A DNA stretch of 64,000 nucleotides from JAXLRU01 sp046330935 (GTDB taxonomy: Bacteria > Actinomycetota > Actinomycetes > Actinomycetales > Kineosporiaceae): NCBI GenBank assembly GCA_046330935.1, contig JAXLRU010000006.1:124001-188000 (forward strand), read 5' to 3'. Shown in pieces: positions 1 through 10,710 of this stretch. Position 1 is the first letter of the stretch. The number at the start of each line of letters is the position of its first letter. The position numbers and the translations under genes are program-made. Under the pieces are notes generated by a model. The model searched no databases, had not been told where the DNA came from, and saw only the letters and a program-made list of their open reading frames with translations.

Positions 1-1304
1 CAGGGGCCCTCCACGATCACGCCGGCGACGGTGCCGATACTGCTGGTGGGCCCCGGCGACCCGTCGGTGGAGACGGTCAGGGCCGAGGAGACCGTGACGT
101 CCACCCCGATCGGGTAGCCTCCGGCCGACGACGGCGCCGCAGTCGCGGCGAAGGACGACAGCTGACCGTAGGCGATCTGGCTGCGACCCGAGGTGTCGGG
201 CTTCGACCAGTCACGCAGCGCCCCCACGAGGCTCGCCTCGCCGTTCACCTGCCCCTCGACCCCGACCTCGACGCGGCCCGTCGCGGCCAGCCAGACCGGC
301 ACGGCGTGGCTCAGCTTCACCGCGGGCAGGCGGATCGCGGCCGCGCCGTCGGGCACGACACGCCCCGAGAGGGGGCCGCTGCCGGCCAGCCGCAGCGTCA
401 GCGGTGCGTCGACCACCGCGATGGCGTCGAAGCGGGACACCCGGCGGGTGGTCAACGGCCGCGGGCCCCACCCCCACGTCGCGGCGACGTCGACGGCGAG
501 GTCGAGGCTCCAGCGCGCCTCGTAGTCGAGGGTCGCCTCGAGCGAGGCGGCCCCGCCCACCACGCGCACGGGCCCGGACCAGCGCAGCGGGGCCAGTGGC
601 GCCACCCTGCCCACCCTGCCCTGCCAGACGGCGTCGTCGAGGCGGCCGGGCAACGTCGACAGCACCGTGCTGGAGCCCACGAAGCGCCGGCCCGTCACGC
701 GGCGGAACACCCCCTCGGGCGCGAGGTCCGACGGCGGTGCGGTGACCACCGCCCCCACCGGCACCGAGCTGTACCCCGAGAACGTGAGCTCCGCCGGGGT
801 CACCCTCGTCAGCGCCGCCCGCTCCGCCGGCGTCAGCTCGCGCAACGCGGGGGACACGACGGTGGCCGACGCGGGCGGGGCCAGCACCGTCAGCGTGACC
901 GGCGTCCCCGGGACGCCGCCGCTCGCCGTCCGCGCGCACGTCGTGAGCGTGTGGACGCCGGGCGGCGCGCTCGTCGTCCAGCTCCAGGTACGCAGCCCCG
1001 GCACCGCGGAGCGGGGGGCCACGGAGGCGATGCGGACGCCGTCGGCGAGCAGGTCGACGGTGGTCACGGCGTTGCCGGCGTCCCCCGTGACCACGCCCGT
1101 GAGCGTGAACCGGGGGGTCCGGGCGAGGTCGATCACGTCCTTGCCGCCCGGGAGGCCGATCGTGGAGCGCACCGCGGGCGTCGAGGACCCGGCACACGCG
1201 GCCGGCGCCGCCGGGCCAGCGTGAGCGGGAGTGTCCGCGAGCCCTGCCGTCAGCCCAGCCAGCACTGCCAGCACCGCCGTGTGCGACCGCCGCCGAGGCG
1301 TCAT
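1..1304 (-). CDS. Secreted protein, paralog of the 1906-4167 gene (3' end outside window)
   Basis: Exported protein of unknown function; the C-terminus lies beyond the window. The ATG at 1304 follows a GAGGGG ribosome-binding site. The first ~25 residues form a signal peptide: an MTPRRR basic start, then an Ala/Leu/Val core ending near AHAGPAAPA. The product aligns by eye along its whole visible length with the full paralog at 1906-4167. Shared blocks include STIGLPGGK, TPRFTLTGV, VDLLADGVRIA and, close to the window edge, STDGSPGP, so about 435 of an expected ~750 residues are present. No catalytic motif is visible. It is the last member of a same-strand tandem series (1906-4167, remnant 1448-1909, this gene). 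A surface-associated Ig-like or beta-sandwich role is only an inference. Confidence 0.75.
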   Translation of the reverse strand, partial: MTPRRRSHTAVLAVLAGLTAGLADTPAHAGPAAPAACAGSSTPAVRSTIGLPGGKDVIDLARTPRFTLTGVVTGDAGNAVTTVDLLADGVRIASVAPRSAVPGLRTWSWTTSAPPGVHTLTTCARTASGGVPGTPVTLTVLAPPASATVVSPALRELTPAERAALTRVTPAELTFSGYSSVPVGAVVTAPPSDLAPEGVFRRVTGRRFVGSSTVLSTLPGRLDDAVWQGRVGRVAPLAPLRWSGPVRVVGGAASLEATLDYEARWSLDLAVDVAATWGWGPRPLTTRRVSRFDAIAVVDAPLTLRLAGSGPLSGRVVPDGAAAIRLPAVKLSHAVPVWLAATGRVEVGVEGQVNGEASLVGALRDWSKPDTSGRSQIAYGQLSSFAATAAPSSAGGYPIGVDVTVSSALTVSTDGSPGPTSSIGTVAGVIVEGP

Positions 1305-1447
1305 GGCCGGTCCCCTCGTGTCCCGCGACAGGCCCGTGCCCGCGCGCCGTGATCCGACACTGGCGGGATCACCTCCGGAAATCAAGACATTCCGTTCATT
1401 CTCGGCACTCGTCCGGCGCGTCGGGGTCGGCGCCCCGGCCTTCGGCG

Positions 1448-1909
1448 TCAGAACCCCCAGCAGCTCCCCGACCAGTGCAGGTCCGCCGTGCCCTGGACGG
1501 CGGGCGGCGGCGGCGCGAGGGCCGCCGGGACGAGCGTCCAGCTCAGGCCGGAGTCCATCCGCCGGGCGTTGTCGCCGTACCTCAGCTGCCGGAACGCCGG
1601 CTCGTGGTCCCCCGGCGCCACCGTGAGCGGGATCTGGGTGAGCACCTGGGTGCCTGCGCTTGCGCCCCAGCTCGACGGCCGCGAGAACGACGACCGGTTG
1701 TCGACCGACCGACATCAGGAGGTCGGCGGAGCAGTCGTGGGGCACGGCGAGCCCGACCGGGGCCGCGACCCACGAGACCGGGCCGGGCGAACCGTCCGTG
1801 GTGACGGCCAACCGCGAGGTGAAGGTGAGGGTCAGGTCGGTCCGGTGGTCATCGCAGCCACCAGCACGACCGCCAGCACGGTGGCACGGGTCCGCGGCTT
1901 CGCCCTCAT
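1448..1909 (-). pseudogene. Collapsed third copy of the tandem secreted-protein family
   Basis: Three islands of similarity to the 1906-4167 gene lie in three different registers. The first is an ATG (1909) and intact signal peptide, MRAKPRTRATVLAVV onward, ending at a TGA near 1832. The second, one frame away, reads LAVTTDGSPGPV and matches LAVSTDGSPGPV near residue 410 of the intact copy. The third, in another frame, reads VDNRSSFSRPSSWG then LSWTLVPAALAPPPPAVQGTADL and ends at a TGA at 1448. It matches ANDRAITPTSGWG and the C-terminus of the intact copy. About 380 codons are missing between islands one and two. The putative-Ig segment is missing between two and three. The ATG overlaps the stop of the upstream intact gene (ATGA), so the remnant would still be transcribed and could yield a ~25-residue peptide. 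Confidence 0.8.
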
Positions 1910-4167
1910 CGGTAGCACCCCAGGGTCGAGAAGAGGTCGGCGGTGCCCTGCACGGGCGGGGGCGGCGGGGCGATCGCGGCCGGCACGAGGGTCCAGCTCA
2001 GCCCCGAGTTCCCGTACCACCGCAGCTGGTACAGGGACAGCCGGTGCCGCCCCGCGCCCAGCCGCAGGTGCACCTGGGTGGGCACCAGCGCGTTGTCGAC
2101 GTCGTCGCCGTCGCAGCTCGGGTACAGCCCGTCGTGGGTGCTGAGTCCGGTGCTGCCGAGGTGGCCCAGGAGCGTGTCGTCGAGCCGGACGTCGAGGTAG
2201 CCGCGGACGAGCGCGGTGAGCACGTAGTCGCCCGCCTGGGCGGCACTCACGTCGAGCGTCTCCTCCGTGCTCCCCGAGGACGACCACATCGGGTGGGGAT
2301 TGGGGCCGATCCAGGGCGCACCGATGCTCGACCACGAGCCGCTGAGGCACAGGCCGGTGGCCGGGTCCTCGGCCAGGCAGCCCTCGTCCCAGACCTCCCA
2401 CTCGTTGCGCTGGTCGAGCACCAGATCGCGCGAGGCGATGTCGACCGACCGCGGCGAGGTGACGGTGAGGGTGCCGGGCGCCGCCACGATCAGGTCGACG
2501 TCGGCCGCGACGGTCGTCCCGGTCGCATCACGCACCGCCAGGCGCACCGTGGACGTCCCCGCGCGGCCGGGCGTCCCCGTCACCCGTCCGTCGCTGCTGA
2601 CGTGCAGCCCGGCCGGCAGCTCCGTCGCCTGCCACGTGTAGGGCGGCGTCCCCCCGTGGGCGAGCAGAGGTGCCGACAACGCCTCACCGACCTCGGTGAT
2701 CGGCAGCTGGAGCGTGCCGACGGTGAGCGGACCGTGTGCGCACGGCTGCGGGAAGACCACCGCGGCGCGGATGTGGTGGTAGGCGTAGGGCACCTCAGGG
2801 CTGCGCCCCCACCCCGACGTCGGCGTGATCGCCCTGTCGTTCGCCACGCGCAGGAGCAGGCCCCCTGCGCACACGTCCTGGGCGCCCCCCAGCTGCAGGG
2901 GCATCGACAGCGAGGCCACGGGCCCGGGCGAGCCGTCCGTGGACACGGCGAGATCGGCGGCGAGCTCGAGGTCGAGGCTCGTGCCCCCGGTGGCGGGCAC
3001 GGACACCGAGGCCTTGACGATGCTGCCGGCGTCCGCAGTGCGGGGGCCCCAGCGACCGGCCGCGGAGTAGTGCCGCACGTCGCCCGTCAGGGAGAGGTCG
3101 CCGCCCACGGCACCCCGGGCGCCCACCCGGACGCTGCCGCGCAGGCCGAGCCAGACGGGCACGGCGTCACTGAGCCGCACCGGGGCCAGCCGGATCCGCT
3201 CCGCACCGCTCGCCGTCGTCACCGCGTCGAGGGTTCCCGAGCCGCGCAGCTGCAGCGAGTAGGGGGCCGCGACGCGCCCCGTGACGTACAGGGTGGTCAG
3301 CCGCCGGGTCGTGGCGGGCTTGGGCCCCCAACCCCAGACCGCGGTGACGCCGAAGCCCACCTCGAGCCTCAGGCGTGCCTCGTAGTCCAGGGACCCCTCC
3401 AGCGAGACCCCGGCGCCCGGCAGCCGCACCGGCCCGGACCAGCGCAAGGGTTCCACGGGGAGCGACCCGTCCACCGTCCCCTGCCACAGCGCGTCGTCGA
3501 TCGTGGCCGGCAGGGTCGACAGGACGGTGCTGTCCCCGGCGAAACTGCGCCCGGTGACCCGGCGGAACAGCCCGTCGGGCGCGGCGGCCGAGGGGGGCGC
3601 CGTGACGACCGCGCCCACGGGGAGGGCGCTGTACCCGGCGAAGGCCAGCGAGGACGCCGTCACCTGCGACAGCGAGGTCCGTTCGGCGCCGGTGAGCTCG
3701 TGCAGGGCCGGCGAGGTGACGACGGCGTCGGCCGGCGGGGCGGTGACGGTCACCGTCCTCGGGGTGCCGGGGACGTCCCCGGCCGCGGTGTGCGCGCAGG
3801 TGGTCAGGGTGTGGACGCCGGGCGGGGCCGACGTCGTCCAGCTCCAGCTCCGCACGCCCAGCACGGACTGACCGGGGGTGACGGTCGCGACCCGTACCCC
3901 GTCGGCCAGCACGTCCACGGAGGTGACGCGCTGCCCGGCGTCGCCCGTGAGGGCCCCCGTCACGGTGAACCGCGGCGTCGCCGCGAGGTCGATCGTCGTG
4001 CGCCCTCCGGGCAGGCCGAGGGTGGACCGGATGGTCGTCCCCGGCGCGCCGGCGCAGGGGCTCGACGGCGAGGGCGCCGCGGTGGCGCCCGCCACGGGCG
4101 GCAGGCCGAGGGCTGCCGTCAGCAACACGACCACGGCGGATCCGCGGGACCGGGGCGTCGTCAGCAC
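1906..4167 (-). CDS. Secreted putative-Ig (He_PIG) domain protein
   Basis: Exported protein of 753 residues, function unknown. The GTG at 4167 is preceded by GGAGGAGG at good spacing. The longer reading frame upstream starts in non-coding-looking sequence and would bury the signal peptide. Residues 1-30 form a signal peptide (TTPRSRGSAVVVLLTAALG, cleavage near VAGATAAP). Residues ~490-565 resemble a putative-Ig repeat of the He_PIG type (GGTPPYTWQATELPAGL, then GRVTGTPG). The C-terminal third has the character of a carbohydrate-binding-like beta sandwich and ends in a Pro-rich stretch APPPPPVQGTADL. Cysteine pairs (CLAEDPATGLC) suggest disulfides outside the cell. No enzyme motif was seen. 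Its stop overlaps the start of the decayed paralog by 4 bp, and a third copy follows. Confidence 0.8.
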   Translation of the reverse strand: MLTTPRSRGSAVVVLLTAALGLPPVAGATAAPSPSSPCAGAPGTTIRSTLGLPGGRTTIDLAATPRFTVTGALTGDAGQRVTSVDVLADGVRVATVTPGQSVLGVRSWSWTTSAPPGVHTLTTCAHTAAGDVPGTPRTVTVTAPPADAVVTSPALHELTGAERTSLSQVTASSLAFAGYSALPVGAVVTAPPSAAAPDGLFRRVTGRSFAGDSTVLSTLPATIDDALWQGTVDGSLPVEPLRWSGPVRLPGAGVSLEGSLDYEARLRLEVGFGVTAVWGWGPKPATTRRLTTLYVTGRVAAPYSLQLRGSGTLDAVTTASGAERIRLAPVRLSDAVPVWLGLRGSVRVGARGAVGGDLSLTGDVRHYSAAGRWGPRTADAGSIVKASVSVPATGGTSLDLELAADLAVSTDGSPGPVASLSMPLQLGGAQDVCAGGLLLRVANDRAITPTSGWGRSPEVPYAYHHIRAAVVFPQPCAHGPLTVGTLQLPITEVGEALSAPLLAHGGTPPYTWQATELPAGLHVSSDGRVTGTPGRAGTSTVRLAVRDATGTTVAADVDLIVAAPGTLTVTSPRSVDIASRDLVLDQRNEWEVWDEGCLAEDPATGLCLSGSWSSIGAPWIGPNPHPMWSSSGSTEETLDVSAAQAGDYVLTALVRGYLDVRLDDTLLGHLGSTGLSTHDGLYPSCDGDDVDNALVPTQVHLRLGAGRHRLSLYQLRWYGNSGLSWTLVPAAIAPPPPPVQGTADLFSTLGCYR

Positions 4168-4304
4168 GGCGGGACCTCCTCCGACGGCCCCGCCGCAGCC
4201 GATCCGCGGTGAAGGGCTCGTCGTCGACCCTTGCCGTCGTGCAAGGTGCAGATCAAGAGGTTCCGGGCGAATGGGACGCATGCCATATGCCGGCCACGGA
4301 CGAC

Positions 4305-4338
4305 GACGCCCGCCCCGGAGGAGTCCGGGACGGGCGTC
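4305..4338 (-). terminator. Hairpin downstream of sdhB
   Basis: GACGCCCG at 4305 pairs with CGGGCGTC at 4331, and CCCGGA pairs with TCCGGG inside it. There is one internal c/a mismatch and a GGAG loop, giving 14 paired bases. It lies 18 nt past the sdhB stop, the place expected for a terminator of the sdhCAB transcript. There is no U-tract, as is common in high-GC actinomycetes. Confidence 0.6.
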
Positions 4339-4356
4339 GACGTTCGGCGGGAGGGG

Positions 4357-5096
4357 TCAGCGACCCCTCACCAGGGCGCGGCGCAGATCGGTGTTCAGCT
4401 GGCTGATCACGTCGAGCGGGATGCCCTTGGGGCAGGCCGTGGCGCACGCGCCGACGTTGGTGCAGCCGCCGAAGCCCTCGGCGTCGTGCTGGTTGAGCAT
4501 GTTCACCACACGGGCGTCACGCTCGGGCTGACCCTGCGGCAGCTCACCGAGGTGGGTCACCTTGGCACCGAGGAACAGCATGCCCGAGGCGTTCGGGCAG
4601 GCGGCCACACAGGCGCCGCAGCCGATGCAGGTGGCCGCGTCGAACGCCCGGTCGGCGTTCTTCTTCGGCACCGGCGTCGCGTGGGCGTCGGGGGCCGAAC
4701 CGGTGTTCACCGAGATGTAGCCCCCGGCCGCGATGATGCGGTCGAGCGGGCCGCGGTCGACCACGAGGTCGCGCAGCACGGGGAACGCGTTCGCCCGCAG
4801 CGGCTCGATCGTGATCGTGTCGCCGTCCTTGAACGTGCGCATGTGCAGCTGGCACGTCGTGGTGCGCTTCGGGCCGTGCGGCTCGCCGTTGATGACGAGG
4901 CCGCACATCCCGCAGATGCCCTCGCGGCAGTCGCTGTCGAACTCGACGGGCTCCTGGCCGCTGTTGATGAGCTGCTCGTTGAGGACGTCGAGCATCTCCA
5001 GGAACGACATGTCCGGGGAGACGTCGTCCAGCGGGTAGGCGACCAGCTTGCCGGCCGCGTTCGGGCCGGCCTGGCGCCAGACCTTGACAGTGATCT

Positions 5097-5100
<4 letters not shown>
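4357..5100 (-). CDS. sdhB: Succinate dehydrogenase iron-sulfur subunit
   Basis: Carries electrons from the flavoprotein to the membrane subunit of complex II. The protein is 247 residues, the usual length. The N-terminal plant-ferredoxin domain has the [2Fe-2S] ligands C58, C63, C66 and C83 (CREGICGMC, TTC). The C-terminal domain has CIGCGACVAACP (C158, C161, C164, C168) and CTNVGACATACP (C213, C219, C223) for the [4Fe-4S] and [3Fe-4S] clusters. Translation starts at a GTG overlapping the sdhA stop (GTGA), so it is translationally coupled to sdhA. Longer readings upstream run into sdhA and are not credible. It is last in the sdhC-sdhA-sdhB operon, and a hairpin follows. Confidence 0.97.
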
Positions 5101-7052
<1,952 letters not shown>

Positions 7053-7069
7053 GGGTGTCGATCCCTCTA

Positions 7070-7786
7070 CTAGTCCACGACGCCGAACAGGATGAACAGC
7101 GGCGGCAGGGCGAACCCGACGGCGACGACGAAGGCGATCGCGTGGGCGACGGCCTTCGAGTTGCGACGGGCGGCGGGGGTGCTCGTCCAGCCGAGCGTCT
7201 GAGCGGCGCTCCACACACCGTGCTGCAGGTGGAACCAGAGCGCAACCAGAGCAAGGAGGTAGATCACGACGACCCACCACACCTGGAAGCTCGCGACGAC
7301 GAGGCGGTAGGGGCTGTCGCCGATGCTCGCGTCGCTGACGTCACCGTTCACGTTGATCTTGTTGGTCGTGAACTGGATCAGGTGCCAGATCAGGAACAGG
7401 ATGAGGGCGACGCCACCCCAGCGCATCGTCTGCGAGCGCCAGGCGGCGCGCGAGGCTGCGGGGACCGCGTACCTCGTGGAGCGGGCCCCGTTGGCCTTGT
7501 TCCACAGGTAGAAGGCGGAGTAGGCGTGCCCGATCACACTGAGGATCAGGACGACGCGGAAGATCCACAGGAAACCCTCGTAGGGGAGGATCGGCTGCAG
7601 GATGGTCCGGAGATGGTGGGCGTACTCGTCGAATGCTTCCTGCCCGGCGAAGACCTTCAGGTTGCCGTACATGTGCATCAGCACATAGAAGACGAACAAC
7701 AAGCCGGTCAGGGCCATGAGCAGCTTCATGGCGACGGTCGTACGGCGGGCGCCGGTCGCGCGGGGGCTCAAGGTCTGTGTGGCCAC
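7070..7786 (-). CDS. sdhC: Succinate dehydrogenase cytochrome b subunit (single-chain anchor)
   Basis: Membrane anchor and quinone-reducing subunit of complex II, 238 residues, with five predicted transmembrane helices. Conserved histidines for haem ligation lie in the helices: H38 (VLMHMYGN), H87 (VIGHAYSAF), H135 (LIWHLIQF) and those of LWFHLQHGVW. No separate sdhD exists, which fits the one-subunit b558-type anchor found in actinobacteria and Bacillus. I chose the GTG at 7786 because a TACTCT box ends exactly 6 nt before it, giving a leaderless transcript. A TTG start 81 nt further upstream would cross this promoter. It is first gene of sdhCAB. Confidence 0.92.
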   Translation of the reverse strand: MATQTLSPRATGARRTTVAMKLLMALTGLLFVFYVLMHMYGNLKVFAGQEAFDEYAHHLRTILQPILPYEGFLWIFRVVLILSVIGHAYSAFYLWNKANGARSTRYAVPAASRAAWRSQTMRWGGVALILFLIWHLIQFTTNKINVNGDVSDASIGDSPYRLVVASFQVWWVVVIYLLALVALWFHLQHGVWSAAQTLGWTSTPAARRNSKAVAHAIAFVVAVGFALPPLFILFGVVD

Positions 7787-7792
7787 AACGGG

Positions 7793-7798
7793 AGAGTA
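7793..7798 (-). promoter_or_regulatory. Leaderless-type -10 box of sdhCAB
   Basis: On the minus strand TACTCT is followed by CCCGTT and then the GTG start of sdhC. A 6-nt gap puts the transcript start at or next to the start codon. No recognisable -35 was found, and no ribosome-binding site is present. Confidence 0.55.
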
Positions 7799-7961
7799 GC
7801 CCCCCGTCGCGACGCCTTCCGGGACCGTTGGCCCGGCCGGGTGGGACGGCCTGTGCTGGCCCGCCAAAGCGGGACGATTCAGGCGCGCCGCAGGCCAGTG
7901 AGCCCCTCTCGAAGGCCTTCGGCGCCCTGGCCGCGCATCCCGCCAGCGGATGTGGCGCAGA

Positions 7962-8630
7962 TCACTGCGGGCGCTGCTCCTCGGTGTGCAGGACGAGCGA
8001 GCCGCCTCCCCGCTCCAGGGCGGCGAGGGCGCGCAGCCGCGCCAGCGAGGGGTTCGCGTCCAGCAGCTTCGCGGCGTTGGCGAGGCTGCGCAGCGTCGCC
8101 GTCTCCCCCCGCGCCCGCTCCAGGGCGGCGAGCGCCTCCTGGCGCGCGGCGGCCACCTGGGCGAACACCCGCTTGAGGTCGCCCGGCAGCGTCAGGTCGC
8201 GGACCGCCACCTCCAGCAGCTGCGCACCGACCTCGGCCGCGACGGCCGCGACGGCCTCGGCCAGCGCAGCGGTGGCCTCCCCGCGCAACGCGGGCAGGTC
8301 GGCGGCGGCGGTGGCCCCGACGACGTCGCGGACCGCCAGCTGCGCCGCGAGGTACAGCCGCGGCGCGCCGGTGTCGTCGTCGGCGGCGCTGGCCATCCAT
8401 GCCAGGGGGTCGAGGATCCGGTAACGCAGCACCACCGACAGCCGCACGCCCACGCCGTCGGCGGTCAGGACCTCTTGCCCGCTCACCCTCAGCAGGGACG
8501 GACGCAGGTCGACCACCCGCACCCGGCACCCGCGGCGCCAGAACCGGTGACGGCCCGGACCGAGCAGCCGCGGCGGCGCCCCGGCGGCCGACAGGACGCC
8601 CCGCTCGTGGTCGGCGACGACGACGCGCAT
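7962..8630 (-). CDS. SPFH/band 7 domain protein, slipin-like
   Basis: Member of the stomatin/prohibitin (SPFH) superfamily, 222 residues; such proteins scaffold membrane microdomains or modulate membrane proteases. Visible features are the beta-rich N-terminal part (RHRFWRRGCRVRVVDLRPSLL, GQEVLTADGVGVRLSVVLRYRI) and the helical AAQLAVRDVVG - EVGAQLLEVAVRDLTLP block typical of slipins. An Ala/Glu-rich helical tail follows. Unlike classic stomatins there is no N-terminal transmembrane hairpin, so membrane attachment, if any, must be peripheral or through a partner. An in-frame TGA just upstream of the ATG fixes the maximal start. GTGAGGA directly abuts the ATG and is a poor ribosome-binding site. 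Confidence 0.82.
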   Translation of the reverse strand: MRVVVADHERGVLSAAGAPPRLLGPGRHRFWRRGCRVRVVDLRPSLLRVSGQEVLTADGVGVRLSVVLRYRILDPLAWMASAADDDTGAPRLYLAAQLAVRDVVGATAAADLPALRGEATAALAEAVAAVAAEVGAQLLEVAVRDLTLPGDLKRVFAQVAAARQEALAALERARGETATLRSLANAAKLLDANPSLARLRALAALERGGGSLVLHTEEQRPQ

Positions 8631-8959
8631 TCCTCACCCCGATCGCTGTCGGCCGGCCGAGGGGCGGCCGGCACGGGTCCTGTCGCGGCCTGCGCGGGCC
8701 CCGGACCGAGCCGTCGCGGCGGGGGCACGGACCGTGCCGTGCCCGCAGGGCCGCCGACGCGCGTGAGGGTCCGGCGCCCGCGCAGGGTGCGGATTCGCAC
8801 CGCCGCCCCGGTCTCCCGGGGCGTTGCTGTGACAGGCGGTGCCGCACGACTGGTCGACGCCGGCCCCTACGGGGCCTGCGCACCGGAGACGGCACCGCCG
8901 ACCAGGCTAGATGCGGGCTGCCCGCCCGTCACCGCGTTTACGGTCGGACGGCGCGCCGC
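8631..8959. other. 329-nt non-coding interval
   Basis: Lies between two minus-strand genes. The Arg-rich reading frames crossing it have no coding character. It holds GC-rich inverted repeats, for example GGGCACGG facing CCGTGCC near 8724-8745, which could end the upstream transcript. On the minus strand a TAGCCT box near 8905 could be a promoter for the SPFH gene, leaving a leader of about 265 nt. No RNA gene was recognised. Confidence 0.4.
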
Positions 8960-9637
8960 TCAGCCGAGCGCGACGGCGGCCGCCCCCAGCACCAGGGCGA
9001 GCGCGAGGGCGAGGATCCCGGGCCACGCCGGCCCGACGGCGGCATGCTCGGGACCGCCCGGGCGCGGGGCCGCGGGCGCCGCGCGGAACCCCTCCAGCAG
9101 GAAGGCCACGGCACCGGAATCGGCCTCGAGCAGGCGGCTGGACGCCGTCGACGTGACCTCGGGCGGGGTGCCGGGTGGCCGGCGGGCGGGGCTCGGCCGC
9201 AGCGCCCGGGAACCACCGCGCGCAGGAGCGGCCCACGCCGCGTAGGAGCGGCCGCCGCTCACGACCGTCAGGGCGAACCGGGTGCGCACCTCCTCGACGG
9301 CCGGCCACGGCACGGCCACGTCGCGCACGACGTTCGCGAGCAGGACGCCGTGGGCGTCGGCCCGCACGTGCGGCCGCCACAGCAGCGCGAAGACGAGGCA
9401 CCCGCCGGCGCCCAGGCCCGCGGCCACCTGCGGCAACGACGACCAGGCACCCCTGACGACGAGCGCGACCAGCCACCACCCGGCCAGCACCCCGTACGCC
9501 CCCGCGTACAGCGGGGCGCTGCCGGGGCGGTAGGCGCGCCCCCCGGGGCCCGCCCCGGGGCGCGGGGAACGCGGCGGGCGCTGCGAGGGCGGCGGGGCCG
9601 GGTCGGCGGGGTCGGGCACGGGGTCATCCTCGCCCAT
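8960..9637 (-). CDS. PH-domain-containing membrane protein
   Basis: Predicted integral membrane protein of 225 residues, role unknown. The order is a cytoplasmic Pro/Gly-rich N-terminus and two transmembrane helices at roughly 50-95 (YAGAYGVLAGWWLVALVV and AAGLGAGGCLVFALLW). A small beta domain of the bacterial PH type follows (RADAHGVLLANVVRDVAVPW then VEEVRTRFALTVVSGGRSYAAW). A long Pro/Ala linker leads to a last hydrophobic segment at the C-terminus (GILALALALVLGAAAVAL). The same two-helix plus PH layout is common in actinobacterial small membrane proteins. The ATG at 9637 has GGAGGT 10 nt upstream. It is divergent from deoC, and only 33 nt separate the two starts. Confidence 0.78.
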   Translation of the reverse strand: MGEDDPVPDPADPAPPPSQRPPRSPRPGAGPGGRAYRPGSAPLYAGAYGVLAGWWLVALVVRGAWSSLPQVAAGLGAGGCLVFALLWRPHVRADAHGVLLANVVRDVAVPWPAVEEVRTRFALTVVSGGRSYAAWAAPARGGSRALRPSPARRPPGTPPEVTSTASSRLLEADSGAVAFLLEGFRAAPAAPRPGGPEHAAVGPAWPGILALALALVLGAAAVALG

Positions 9638-9658
9638 GCCGAGCGGACCTCCGCTGCC

Positions 9659-9664
9659 TAGACT
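9659..9664 (+). promoter_or_regulatory. Leaderless-type -10 box of deoC
   Basis: TAGACT, then six C residues, then the GTG start of deoC. This is the same spacing as at sdhC, the MprF-like gene and the hemolysin III gene. The box lies inside the region upstream of the divergent PH-domain gene, so the two promoters may overlap. Confidence 0.55.
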
Positions 9665-9670
9665 CCCCCC

Positions 9671-10645
9671 GTGCCCCTCCCCGACGGACCACCGGCCCGC
9701 CCCCACGACGTCGCGGTGCTGGCCGAGCCACGGCTGGCGGCGGCGCTGGACGACGACGGCCTCGCGGAGCTCCTGGACGCCCTCGACGCCGCACTGCCCG
9801 ACCCCGGCGAGCAGGTCGCCCGGATCCTCGCGGCCGGCGGCCCCGAGCCCTCCCCCCGACTGGCCGACGTCGAGACCCTGATCTCCGCCATCGACCTCAC
9901 CACGCTGGAGGCCACCGACCCCCCCTCCCGGGTGCTGGCCCTGGCCGAGCAGGCCCTGCAGCCCGACCCCGACGGCGACCCGATCACCTCGGGCACCTGC
10001 CCGCGGGTGGCGGCCGTCTGCGTCTACCCCGACCTCGTCGAGGTCGCCGCTCGCCGGCTGGCGGGCACGGGGGTGGCCGTGGCGTCCGTCGCCGGCGCCT
10101 TCCCCAGCGGGCGGGCCACCCTGGCGACCCGGCTCGCCGACGTCGCCGACGCGCTGCAGGCGGGGGCCGACGAGATCGACATGGTCATCGACCGGGGGGC
10201 CTTCCTCGACGCCAGGTACGCCAAGGTGCTCGACGACGTCGCGCAGGTCCGCCGGGTGTGCGACGAGCACCGCCGCGGCGTGCACCTCAAGGTGATCCTG
10301 GAGACCGGCGAGCTGGGCACGGCCAGGGCGGTCCGCGACGCCGGGTGGTTGGCGTTGCTGGGCGGGGCGGACGTGGTCAAGACCAGCACCGGCAAGGCCG
10401 CCCCCGCGGCGACGCCCGAGTCGGCGGCCGCCGTCGCGCTCACCGTGCGCACCTGGAGCGACGCGACAGGGGCGCGTGCCGGCGTCAAGGTCGCCGGCGG
10501 GGTCCGGACGGCGCAGGACGCCCTCGGCTACCTCGCGCTGCTGCGCGCCGCGGGCCTGCCCGTGACCCCCGACCGCTTCCGGATCGGGGCGTCGTCCCTG
10601 CTCGCCGCCCTGGTCGGGGTGCGCCGCGAGCTGCTGGGCGGCTGA
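9671..10645 (+). CDS. deoC: Deoxyribose-phosphate aldolase
   Basis: Cleaves 2-deoxy-D-ribose 5-phosphate to glyceraldehyde 3-phosphate and acetaldehyde, the last step of deoxynucleoside catabolism. The product has 324 residues. It shows the DeoC barrel signatures: ISAIDLTTLEATD near the start, AVCVYPDLV, ADEIDMVIDRGAFL, HLKVILETGELG with the Schiff-base region, DVVKTSTGK with the catalytic lysine motif, and VKVAGGVRT. The first ~70 residues are longer than in E. coli DeoC, an extension common in actinobacteria. Transcription appears leaderless. It faces the deoA-cdd chain, which supplies the same pathway from the opposite strand. Confidence 0.95.
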   Translation: MPLPDGPPARPHDVAVLAEPRLAAALDDDGLAELLDALDAALPDPGEQVARILAAGGPEPSPRLADVETLISAIDLTTLEATDPPSRVLALAEQALQPDPDGDPITSGTCPRVAAVCVYPDLVEVAARRLAGTGVAVASVAGAFPSGRATLATRLADVADALQAGADEIDMVIDRGAFLDARYAKVLDDVAQVRRVCDEHRRGVHLKVILETGELGTARAVRDAGWLALLGGADVVKTSTGKAAPAATPESAAAVALTVRTWSDATGARAGVKVAGGVRTAQDALGYLALLRAAGLPVTPDRFRIGASSLLAALVGVRRELLGG

Positions 10646-10662
10646 TCGGCCACCGCGCAAGC

Positions 10663-10710
10663 CTCGCGATCAGGGGCTCGCGGTCAAGGGCCCGCGGTCA
10701 GGGGCTCGCG
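10663..10710. repeat. 14-bp tandem repeat at the convergent deoC/DUF202 junction
   Basis: Three imperfect 14-bp units, CTCGCGATCAGGGG, CTCGCGGTCAAGGG and CCCGCGGTCAGGGG, followed by CTCGCG. The repeat runs into the last codons of the minus-strand DUF202 gene and includes its stop (TCA at 10698). Confidence 0.75.

Noticed and set aside
211..1197. Long Arg/Ala-rich minus-strand frame inside the first secreted-protein gene
   Set aside because: It lies in another register of the real gene (1-1304), which aligns with its paralog. High G/C makes such long spurious frames common here.
1660..4212. 850-codon plus-strand frame opposite the secreted-protein genes
   Set aside because: Antisense artefact: Arg/Gly/His-rich product with no domain, no ribosome-binding site, and it spans three opposite-strand features.
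7879..8895. 338-codon minus-strand frame starting near a TAGCCT box
   Set aside because: Arg-rich translation overlapping the SPFH gene in another register; it lacks any recognisable domain despite promoter-like upstream bases.
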